Positions 24,748-32,483 of a DNA stretch of 64,000 nt are shown here, in pieces (position 1 is the stretch's first letter; every line of letters starts with the position of its first letter). The stretch is taken from assembly GCA_902587545.1 (NCBI GenBank), contig CACILL010000001.1, forward strand, positions 267,300 to 331,299, read 5' to 3'. This DNA comes from an uncultured SAR86 cluster bacterium. GTDB taxonomy: Bacteria; Pseudomonadota; Gammaproteobacteria; Magnimaribacterales; AG-339-G14. Below the pieces are notes generated by a model. It was not told the origin of the DNA, did no database searches, and saw only the letters and a program-made list of their open reading frames with translations. Made by a program: the position numbers and the translations under genes.

Positions 24748-26832
24748 TTAAAAGGTTTTTTGGTAAGACAGTCTAACGTTAAGAGGCTCTCCAACAGATG
24801 CCTGATGAGTAGAGTGAGAATGTGGGTAATATGTTTCATCGCTTAAATTCTCAATATTTATCCTTACCGTATCAGAATCAGATGGTGTAATTGTCATTGC
24901 CATATCAATTCGAGTGAAATCATCTAATCTAGCTTGGTTTTCTTTATTGATGAGCTGATCATCCTGATAGAGAGCACCAAAGCTTAGGGAAAAAAGATCA
25001 CTTGCTCTATGTGTGTACCATAAAGACCAGGTAAGTTCTGGAATTTCTTTTTGTTCTCCAGAACCAGCCGACTTAGTTGCATCTACCGAAGAAAGACCAA
25101 AGTTTATTGAATTTTGATCATTGACCTCTCCGGCAATGCCAATTTCAAACCCGTCAATAGCCATACCAATTACCTCAGATCCGCCAATACCGTCTTCCTG
25201 ACCTTTTACAGTTTCTTGATCAAAGTAAGCAAACGACATTGAAATGCGGTCATCCATGTCATACTTGAAACCAATTTCAGTATTTTCATACACATCTGGG
25301 TCAAAAGTGGCTGCGCTCCATTTTTTGTATTGTTCGCCTGACTTAGGAATAAAGCTTTCGCTGTAACTTAAGTAAAGTGACATGTTTTCCTGCGGTTTGT
25401 AAATAAGACCTAACCTTGGTGAGACGTTTGAGTCGTCTCTTGATGCAGTATTTTTGAGCACTCTGACAGCCGATCTACCGCTTGCTCCTTCAGAATAAGC
25501 AATAGAAGTATCAACTTGCTCATACCTAGCCCCTAAGACCATAATCCACTGATCAGATAAATCAATGTTTCCATTAAGATACAATGAAGTTACTTCTAGA
25601 TCAGTTGTGGAATGGGTTTTTAAATCACTTGTGTAATCCAAAGCAGTTCTATTTCCATCTTTATCAATTTGGAAATCAGTGGCTGTGGCTAAGAAGTGAT
25701 TATCTATATTCCTTTCTGCAGCATTTTCATTATCAAACCAAGAATTGAAACGAGTGTTTTCATTATCTGTATCTATAATATCTAACCCAACAGTTAAAGT
25801 TCCTCTATCAAAAGCATTTACATTATTAAAGGCAATTGTAGTAGTCTCTCTTAGAGTTACATCGTTGTAACCTTTAAGCTGAACGTTTGTGCCATCGTAA
25901 CTATTAACGTAAAGATTTTGATACATTTTATTGAAATCGTTTGAGGATACTGTCAGATTTATTTTTCCAGAATCGGAGTAATTGTGAACCAGAGTACCAG
26001 TTAGAATACTAGCCTCAGTAGTGTGAACGTTTCCATCAGTACCGTAAGTAATGTGATTTAAGGCGTCAACTGGGCGACTAGCTGAGGTTGATGCACCACC
26101 AATTATGGAAGTAGGAATTCCTCTATCAATGTATCTTTCATGATCAAGATACTCTAAAGATAGTCCAATTTCAGTTTCAGAGTTTACTGCAAAAGTCATT
26201 GTTGGATTTATACCAAATCTATCACCATCGTATTGATCTCTGTGATTTGCTAGCGAATCAGAATGCACCATCAAACGAAATGCCACTGAGTCATTTACTT
26301 CTATATTCCCATCGACTGCAAAATCGCCTGCACCAAATGAGTCAAATCCCACATTCATATTTGTAAAGGTCTCTCCGATAAGAGCTTTTTTAGAGACTCT
26401 ATTTATAAGACCGCCAGTTCCGCCTCTTCCAAAAAGAAGTGCGTTTGGTCCTTTAAGGACCTCAACTTGCTCTACGTTGTATAGCGATCTGTAGTATTGA
26501 ACATCATCTCTCAAACCATTTTGATAGAAATCTGCAGTTGTTCTAACTCCTCTAATTACAACAGCATCCCTATGTCCTTCACCTTGGGTTGTGTGAATTC
26601 CTGGGACATAACGAACTATATCGCCTAAGGCTCTAAAACCTTGATTCAATATATCTTCATCAGTAACAATCGATACTGCTTGAGGAACATTAATAATTGG
26701 CACTGGAGGTTTCATGGAGTTTACTTGATCCTTAAAAAGCACATTGCCTTTTACCTCTAGCTCCTCGTCCTGTTGCGCGAACATTGTTGATGCAACAAAA
26801 ACCAAAACAATTATTTTAAAAATATTTTTCAT
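24748..26832 (-). CDS. TonB-dependent siderophore receptor (Fiu-like)
   Basis: An outer-membrane receptor of 694 residues. A signal peptide (about residues 1-19, ending TMFAQ) is followed by the plug domain with NVPQAVSIVTDEDI, GHRDAVVIRGVR, the DDVQYYRSLYNVEQVEVLKGPNALLFGRGG block and GGLINRVSKKA, closely resembling catecholate receptors such as Fiu. A 22-stranded barrel follows, ending in the aromatic C-terminal strand LNVRLSYQKTF. Two Fur boxes lie 38-93 bases upstream of the ATG, so iron limitation should induce it. It is downstream of and on the same strand as the FTR1 gene. The exact ligand cannot be read from sequence. Confidence 0.92.
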   Translation of the reverse strand: MKNIFKIIVLVFVASTMFAQQDEELEVKGNVLFKDQVNSMKPPVPIINVPQAVSIVTDEDILNQGFRALGDIVRYVPGIHTTQGEGHRDAVVIRGVRTTADFYQNGLRDDVQYYRSLYNVEQVEVLKGPNALLFGRGGTGGLINRVSKKALIGETFTNMNVGFDSFGAGDFAVDGNIEVNDSVAFRLMVHSDSLANHRDQYDGDRFGINPTMTFAVNSETEIGLSLEYLDHERYIDRGIPTSIIGGASTSASRPVDALNHITYGTDGNVHTTEASILTGTLVHNYSDSGKINLTVSSNDFNKMYQNLYVNSYDGTNVQLKGYNDVTLRETTTIAFNNVNAFDRGTLTVGLDIIDTDNENTRFNSWFDNENAAERNIDNHFLATATDFQIDKDGNRTALDYTSDLKTHSTTDLEVTSLYLNGNIDLSDQWIMVLGARYEQVDTSIAYSEGASGRSAVRVLKNTASRDDSNVSPRLGLIYKPQENMSLYLSYSESFIPKSGEQYKKWSAATFDPDVYENTEIGFKYDMDDRISMSFAYFDQETVKGQEDGIGGSEVIGMAIDGFEIGIAGEVNDQNSINFGLSSVDATKSAGSGEQKEIPELTWSLWYTHRASDLFSLSFGALYQDDQLINKENQARLDDFTRIDMAMTITPSDSDTVRINIENLSDETYYPHSHSTHQASVGEPLNVRLSYQKTF

Positions 26833-26870
26833 GTGAAGTTTTTCTCCTTCTCTTAAATGAGACTAATTAT

Positions 26871-26893
26871 CAAATGATAATGATTATCATTTG
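26871..26893. promoter_or_regulatory. Fur box (perfect 23-base palindrome)
   Basis: The sequence is an 11-base arm CAAATGATAAT, a central G, and the exact complementary arm, which contains the core of the classic Fur consensus (GATAATGATAATCATTATC). It lies 38 bases upstream of the siderophore receptor ATG. Confidence 0.92.
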
Positions 26894-26906
26894 TATTGTA
26901 AATGAA

Positions 26907-26925
26907 AATGAGAAACATTCTCATT
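26907..26925. promoter_or_regulatory. Second Fur box
   Basis: A 19-base element with AATGAGA and TCTCATT arms around AACAT, 13 bases beyond the first Fur box and on the same helical neighbourhood, suggesting cooperative binding of two Fur dimers upstream of the receptor gene. Confidence 0.78.
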
Positions 26926-26952
26926 AGGGTATATGTTTATAACTTTAAAATT

Positions 26953-27843
26953 TTAGGCGTAAAAACGTCGCCAAAAAGTAAGTCCTAGCAAAAGAGAAGC
27001 CAACCATGCAAAAAGTTCCACATAGTTTGGATTACTGTTGTAACCAAAAAATCCTTTTAAGAATGAGCCAACGCTTCCACTATCATGCATGATGTGAGTG
27101 TATTTGCCCTGCCCTTTAATGTTGTAACTATAGAAAAAGGATCGATCATTTTCTTCAAGTTCTTCTTTAGGCTTTAAAATATCCCAAGGTCTTGATATTT
27201 CCTCTTTGCTTTCAAGACCAACTATTTGCAAATTATCGGATTTAGCCAAATAACTTTCAATTTCATGAGTGCCGTAAGCAACCATGCCTGAAGCTAAGAA
27301 TACCAACAACAAAGTTGTCGCTTGGAAGAAAGATCTAATATTGAATCTTTTTCCTTGAATAACAAAGATATAAACCAGTATCAAAGCAGCGATTATTCCA
27401 GTAAAAAATCCTAAATAAGAAAAGCTCTGAGTCATAGAAAAACTAGCTAAAAGGAATACAACTGTTTCAAAACCCTCTCGAATTACTGAGAAAAAAACCA
27501 AAAAGAAAACTCCCCAAGATGAGCTCAAGGCAATTGCTGATTGCTCTTCTAACTGCTTTCTATCACTTACATGTTTGGATAGCCAAAAAATTACATACCA
27601 AATAAAGCCCGCGGTTATGAACATAAAAATACCTTCAAATAGAGCTTTAAGAGAGTTGTTTCCTAGAGCCTGTTGGGCTGAAACAATAAAATAAGCGACC
27701 AAAATACTTGCAACAATTGATGTTAAAACAGCAAGCCAAAGCTTTTGAGTTGAAGCGCCATTGCTTGTAAGAAATAAATAAATAATTCCGACAATTAAGG
27801 CAGCTTCCAATGTCTCTCTAAACAAGATAATAAATTCGTTCAT
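26953..27843 (-). CDS. FTR1-family iron permease
   Basis: An inner-membrane permease of the FTR1/EfeU family with about seven hydrophobic segments. Both iron-binding REXXE motifs are present: RETLE at residues 9-13 and REGFE at 122-126. A hydrophilic segment of about 80 residues before the last helix is probably periplasmic. The usual partners EfeO and EfeB, or a multicopper oxidase, are not adjacent; instead a siderophore receptor follows on the same strand. A Fur box lies 29 bases upstream of the ATG. Iron transport is a firm family inference; whether Fe2+ or Fe3+ enters is not clear. Confidence 0.92.
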   Translation of the reverse strand: MNEFIILFRETLEAALIVGIIYLFLTSNGASTQKLWLAVLTSIVASILVAYFIVSAQQALGNNSLKALFEGIFMFITAGFIWYVIFWLSKHVSDRKQLEEQSAIALSSSWGVFFLVFFSVIREGFETVVFLLASFSMTQSFSYLGFFTGIIAALILVYIFVIQGKRFNIRSFFQATTLLLVFLASGMVAYGTHEIESYLAKSDNLQIVGLESKEEISRPWDILKPKEELEENDRSFFYSYNIKGQGKYTHIMHDSGSVGSFLKGFFGYNSNPNYVELFAWLASLLLGLTFWRRFYA

Positions 27844-27871
27844 AAAAATTAAGGGTCTTCTTAAAAATGTA

Positions 27872-27890
27872 AATGATAACTATTCTCATT
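27872..27890. promoter_or_regulatory. Fur box between FTR1 and the large TonB receptor
   Basis: AATGATAACTATTCTCATT matches the 19-base Fur consensus in most positions (arms AATGATA and TCTCATT). It is 29 bases upstream of the FTR1 start and 120 bases upstream of the divergent TonB receptor, so it most probably controls FTR1 and might reach both. Confidence 0.82.
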
Positions 27891-28009
27891 AGAATAACAA
27901 GTTCTCTGACTTTTTTTCTTTGCATTTTTTTTAGCTTATGACTCGACTTTATAAGGAAAATAAAGGTATCATTGCGCAATTGAATTAATACTTATCCAGG
28001 GGGGATAAA

Positions 28010-31000
28010 ATGTTTAAAAAATTATTTGTTAAAGGGATTTTCCTATCTCTTTTTGCAAGTCTTAGCTTTGCTCAAGACGAACAGGTAACCGTCATTGGTT
28101 CCTTAATTAAAGGTACGCCAATTGACACTGGTTCACCGATTTCAACATTCAGTGCTGATGAAATTACAGCTCAAGGTAACTTGAATATCGTGGAATTAAT
28201 CAAAATGGTCCCAGGTAGTTCTGGAGTTGACGGAGAAGCTAACCAGTTTGGCTCCAACGGTGCTGAAGGTGTCTCAAATATTAATATGAGAGGACTAGGC
28301 ACACAAAGAACTCTGGTTCTTATCAATGGAAAACGTCAAGTTACAGTTCCTACTAGATCCGGAGCGAATAGGTCTGTTAATCTTCATGATCTTCCAATGG
28401 CTGCTCTAAGCAGAATTGAAATTCTAAAAGAAGGTGCTGCAGCTACTTATGGATCAGATGCAATTGCTGGAGTTGTAAACTTCATAACAGATTCAAATTT
28501 TGAAGGCTTAAGAGTTAATTTTTCTGGAAAAGGAATCCCAAACGCTGAAGATAATTTGGCTAGAGAATTTTCGATTACTTACGGAACGCAACTTAATGAT
28601 GGGACAAACTTTCTTCTTTCTACAGCTTTTCAAGGCAAACCAGAATTAAGAGCGCAAAACACAGATTACGCTACACAAACATTTGCTAATAATGATGTTG
28701 GTGGTTGGTCTTCAATCGGTAACCCTGCTACTTTCATATACAAAAATGGAGCACCAGGTAACGTTGCTGCCGGTCTCGGTGGAGCAGCATTTATCTCCGA
28801 CCCTGGTTGTAACAGAGCTGGTGGTTATCAACAACTTTTAGGGTCCCCTCTTGGAACTAGTGTTGAGGCACACAAAGAATTTGGAGGTATTTGTAGATAT
28901 CAATACACCTACTTTGATAACGTTCAAGAAGAGCAAGAGAATACTCAATTGTGGATGGAATTCAATGGAGAAATAAACAATAATGATTTTCATGTTGAAT
29001 TTGCTTACGGAAATACAAATGTTCCGCACTACGCAACTTCTCCTGCCTATCCGCCAAACGATCCTAACTCAAGTGCGGTTCCGAACATCCACCCTGCTTT
29101 GCAAGCTCTTTACACGCAACACCCAACTTTTGCAGAGGCTCTAAAAGATACTAACTATTATGGAGATGGCACTAATCAGGCCACTGCCCACGTTCTTAGA
29201 ACCAGAGCTATCGGTGCGGTTGGAAACCAATATGGAAACTCTACTGGTGCAGAAATTGAAAAAAGAGAATACGACACGTACAGATTTGCTTTCAATTTTG
29301 AAGGTGAATTAGCTGCTGGAATTGATTATTCCGCTGGGCTTAATTACTCGCGCTCAGAAGGTACTTCAACTTTTTCAGATACCCAAAGAGGTAAGTATTA
29401 TGCTGCGTTATTCGGTTACGGTGGCCCAAACTGTAACTTCGAAGTACAAGCTTTTGGTAATAGTGCAACCGGTGTGGCTGCATTAGCGCCTACTCTAAAA
29501 AATCTAGATACAGGAGCTACTGTAGTTGCAAGTTTAACCGATGTAGCTAGACCTGCTGGATGTCTTTGGTTGAATCCGTTTTCAAATGCCATTGAGCACG
29601 CTAATCAAAATTATTACGGAAACAACAATCCTTTTAATGACGATGATCAAGTTGCTGGTACTAGTGTAGGAGAAAGAGTCGGTAAAAACCCTCTATATCT
29701 TGAAGCTCAAAAGAACGACCCAGCTTTGATTAGATATCTTCTAGACAGGGGTCAAGTTGAAACACAATCTTCATTATTGACTGCTGACTTTACCATGCAA
29801 GGTTTGATGGGTTCCTTAGGTGGTGGTGACGCTGCTTGGGCTTTCGGTTATGAAAGAAGAGAATACAAAATGGATCAAAGTCTTCCGGCTAATCCAGGTG
29901 CTACGGCTACTAATGCTAAAACCAACATTTTTGATGGAAATTTATATCCATGCTCAAATCCTTCGTTGAATGCAACCAAAGCTGGTAGAGATTCTTGTGC
30001 TTCTAATCCAGTTGGATTGTTCATGTTTTTAGCGCCAGTATTCGCAAGAGACGATAGTCAAGAAGTGGATTCTTTATTTGCTGAATTTGCATTGCCAATA
30101 ACTGATGATTTTGACATGCAGTTGGCTTTAAGATATGAAGATTATGGAACTGTAGATTCAGTAGATCCTAAGGTTGTTATGCGTTGGAGTCCAACTGATG
30201 ATCTTACTTTAAGATTTACAGGTCAGACTACATTTAGAGCTCCTCACCCAGATGAAGTTTCAAATGTAAGATACACGCAGCTTTCCTTTACAAGTCAGAC
30301 CGGTGCTTTTAAAGCGGTTGATATTTCTGGAAATGCTAATCTTGATCCAGAAGAGGCAACAACCTTTAACATTGGTGCAATAACCGACTTCGGAACAGAT
30401 AATTGGACGGCAACTGTTGACTATTACAAATTCGAATTTGATAACCCAATCATCTTTGAAAATCATCAACAATTGGCAAATGCATATGAAGATAAAGCTG
30501 GCACTGGATCCAAAGCTCTTGTGCAAAGTCAAATTTTTGGTCCTGGAAATGTTAACGATGGTACGTTTTCTGCAGCTGAAATTGGAAGGATTCAGGCTAA
30601 TTTCATAAACGGTCCTAAAACCGAAACAGATGGTCTAGACGTGTTTGTGAAATACGAGTCTGATTATGCCAATGGAGTTATTAGTGCTGGAGTTGAAGCC
30701 AACTACGTCATTGATTATTCAGTCGACAAATACATGAAAGGCGCAATTGTGATTGCTGATGCTTATGAATGTGCAGGATACTTCAATATTGAAAATACTT
30801 GCAGATCAATGCCTGACTTAAAAGCAAAAGCTTTCCTTAACTATAAAACTGATGCTCACAACTTCTATGGTGCCATTAACTATGTTTCTTCTTATCAAGA
30901 CAGAAGAAAAACCAATGCGGGTTGTGGTAAAACATTAGTTGGTGGTGTTTGTACTGAAATTGCACCTCACACAACAGTTGATGCAACTTATACTTATAGT

Positions 31001-31147
31001 TGGGATGAATTTGATGTGTCTTTATCAGTTTACAACTTAACAGATGAAATGCCTCCTTTCACTGTTTGGGAAATGAACTATGACCCTAATACTCATAGCC
31101 CATTAGGAAGGTTCATTAAAGCTGGCTTCACATACAGAATGCAATAA
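28010..31147 (+). CDS. Large TonB-dependent outer-membrane receptor
   Basis: A 1045-residue receptor. A signal peptide ends SLSFAQ, followed immediately by a TonB-box-like EQVTVIGS. The plug contains NINMRGLGTQRTLVLINGKRQ, LSRIEILKEGAAATYGSDAIAGVVNFI, typical of the family often annotated as TonB-dependent receptor with plug in marine bacteria. The barrel has long loops with several cysteines (GCNRAGG, PNCNFE, PAGCLW), and ends GRFIKAGFTYRMQ. A very strong ribosome site (GGGGGG) precedes the ATG. Substrate unknown; similar receptors import sugars, peptides or metal complexes. A terminator follows. Confidence 0.92.
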   Translation: MFKKLFVKGIFLSLFASLSFAQDEQVTVIGSLIKGTPIDTGSPISTFSADEITAQGNLNIVELIKMVPGSSGVDGEANQFGSNGAEGVSNINMRGLGTQRTLVLINGKRQVTVPTRSGANRSVNLHDLPMAALSRIEILKEGAAATYGSDAIAGVVNFITDSNFEGLRVNFSGKGIPNAEDNLAREFSITYGTQLNDGTNFLLSTAFQGKPELRAQNTDYATQTFANNDVGGWSSIGNPATFIYKNGAPGNVAAGLGGAAFISDPGCNRAGGYQQLLGSPLGTSVEAHKEFGGICRYQYTYFDNVQEEQENTQLWMEFNGEINNNDFHVEFAYGNTNVPHYATSPAYPPNDPNSSAVPNIHPALQALYTQHPTFAEALKDTNYYGDGTNQATAHVLRTRAIGAVGNQYGNSTGAEIEKREYDTYRFAFNFEGELAAGIDYSAGLNYSRSEGTSTFSDTQRGKYYAALFGYGGPNCNFEVQAFGNSATGVAALAPTLKNLDTGATVVASLTDVARPAGCLWLNPFSNAIEHANQNYYGNNNPFNDDDQVAGTSVGERVGKNPLYLEAQKNDPALIRYLLDRGQVETQSSLLTADFTMQGLMGSLGGGDAAWAFGYERREYKMDQSLPANPGATATNAKTNIFDGNLYPCSNPSLNATKAGRDSCASNPVGLFMFLAPVFARDDSQEVDSLFAEFALPITDDFDMQLALRYEDYGTVDSVDPKVVMRWSPTDDLTLRFTGQTTFRAPHPDEVSNVRYTQLSFTSQTGAFKAVDISGNANLDPEEATTFNIGAITDFGTDNWTATVDYYKFEFDNPIIFENHQQLANAYEDKAGTGSKALVQSQIFGPGNVNDGTFSAAEIGRIQANFINGPKTETDGLDVFVKYESDYANGVISAGVEANYVIDYSVDKYMKGAIVIADAYECAGYFNIENTCRSMPDLKAKAFLNYKTDAHNFYGAINYVSSYQDRRKTNAGCGKTLVGGVCTEIAPHTTVDATYTYSWDEFDVSLSVYNLTDEMPPFTVWEMNYDPNTHSPLGRFIKAGFTYRMQ

Positions 31148-31161
31148 AAAACATTTTTGTG

Positions 31162-31195
31162 AAAAAAAAGCCTCTGTTTACAGAGGCTTTTTTTT
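31162..31195. terminator. Bidirectional rho-independent terminator
   Basis: An 8-base perfect stem AGCCTCTG / CAGAGGCT with loop TTTA is flanked by eight A on the left and eight T on the right. It serves the TonB receptor rightward and tesA leftward, whose stop codon lies within the T run. Confidence 0.93.
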
Positions 31196-31820
31196 ATTTC
31201 AAAACGTCTAGTAATTCTTGTCTTATTTGATTTGCAATTATAGGTTGTGCATTAGCGTTTGGATGGATTCCATCGAGCTGCATTAATTGTTTTCTCAAGG
31301 CAACTTCTTGAAGCAAAAAAGAGAGCAACTTCAGGTTATTTTCTTCTGCTATTTCAGGATAAATACTCTCAAAAGCTTGTACATAATTTTTTCCATAATT
31401 TGGTGGAATTCTAATTTGCATAATGATTGGGGTAGACCTTGCTTTTAAGCATTCGTCTATTATTTTGTTTAAATTGGATTTAATTTGTTTTATTGGATAT
31501 CCCCTTAAGGCATCGTTACCCCCGAGTTCGATCAAGACGAGATCTGGAGTATATTGATCTAAATCATTTTTAATTCTAGACAATCCTCCTATAGTAGTAT
31601 CTCCAGAAATACTTGAATTGATGATCTCTATATCAAAGCTATCTCTTTTTAAAGAAGTCTCCAATAATCTTACCCAATTTTCAGATTCTTTAATTCCATA
31701 GCCGGCTGAAATACTATCTCCTAAAATCAAAAGCTTCTTTGTTTCTGCAATGATAGAATAAGAAGAAGTTAAAAATAATACTAAAATTATTTTTAATCCG
31801 TATTTTTCTAAAAAATTCAT
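31194..31820 (-). CDS. tesA: SGNH-hydrolase TesA-like arylesterase/thioesterase
   Basis: A periplasmic lipolytic enzyme of the acyl-CoA thioesterase I/protease I/lysophospholipase L1 family. The signal peptide (residues 1-25, hydrophobic core IILVLFLTSSYSII) is followed by the nucleophile block GDSISAGYG with Ser36, the oxyanion GGND block and the catalytic DGIHPN near the C-terminus. The 208-residue length is typical. It is divergent from a YbbA-like ABC gene, as in E. coli, but here the two start codons are only three bases apart. Confidence 0.92.
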   Translation of the reverse strand: MNFLEKYGLKIILVLFLTSSYSIIAETKKLLILGDSISAGYGIKESENWVRLLETSLKRDSFDIEIINSSISGDTTIGGLSRIKNDLDQYTPDLVLIELGGNDALRGYPIKQIKSNLNKIIDECLKARSTPIIMQIRIPPNYGKNYVQAFESIYPEIAEENNLKLLSFLLQEVALRKQLMQLDGIHPNANAQPIIANQIRQELLDVLK

Positions 31821-31823
31821 TCA

Positions 31824-32483
31824 ATGATTATAGAAGCAAGAAATTTGTCAAAAAAGGTTATTTTCAATGATCAAGAAATAGTCATTCTAGACGATATCAA
31901 TCTCAAAGTAAGTGCTTCTTCTTCTTTAGCAGTAATAGGGCCCTCTGGCTCAGGAAAATCTACTCTTTTGGGTATTTTAGCCGGCCTTGATTCGCCAAGT
32001 TCTGGGGAAATATTTATCAATCAAAAACCTCTTCATAGTTTATCTGAAGATGCTCGAGCAAAAATTAGAAAAGACTCCGTTGCATTTGTTTTTCAGAACT
32101 TTGAACTTTTAGCAGGCCTCAATGCTTTGGAAAATGTGATGCTCCCTATAGAGCTAAAAGGTAAGAAAAATGCAAGAGACATTGCAGAAACTTACCTAGA
32201 AAAAGTAGGTATGAAAAATCGCTTGATGCACTATCCTCAACAACTTTCTGGAGGAGAGCAACAAAGAGTAGCTATAGCTCGAGCTTTTGCTTGTGAAGCC
32301 GATGTATTATTCTGCGATGAACCAACTGGAAATTTAGATTCCAGTAACAGCGAGCTGATCGCCAATCTTATCTTTGATGCTTTTATGGAATCCTCAAGTG
32401 CATTGGTTATTGTTACTCATGACATTTCCTTAGCAAATAAATGCGATCAAAAAATAGAGCTAGTTGATGGTAAAGTCTTATGA
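31824..32483 (+). CDS. ybbA: ABC transporter ATP-binding protein (YbbA/LolD family)
   Basis: The ATPase subunit of a MacB/LolD-type exporter. Walker A GPSGSGKST is at residues 39-47, the Q-loop FVFQNFELL, signature LSGGEQQRVAIARA, Walker B VLFCDEPTGNLD and the H-loop VTHD are all intact. The 219-residue length fits YbbA. Its stop overlaps the permease start (ATGA). Pairing with a large permease and with tesA reproduces the tesA-ybbA-ybbP block. No ribosome site is visible upstream of the ATG, which sits three bases from the tesA start. Confidence 0.92.
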   Translation: MIIEARNLSKKVIFNDQEIVILDDINLKVSASSSLAVIGPSGSGKSTLLGILAGLDSPSSGEIFINQKPLHSLSEDARAKIRKDSVAFVFQNFELLAGLNALENVMLPIELKGKKNARDIAETYLEKVGMKNRLMHYPQQLSGGEQQRVAIARAFACEADVLFCDEPTGNLDSSNSELIANLIFDAFMESSSALVIVTHDISLANKCDQKIELVDGKVL

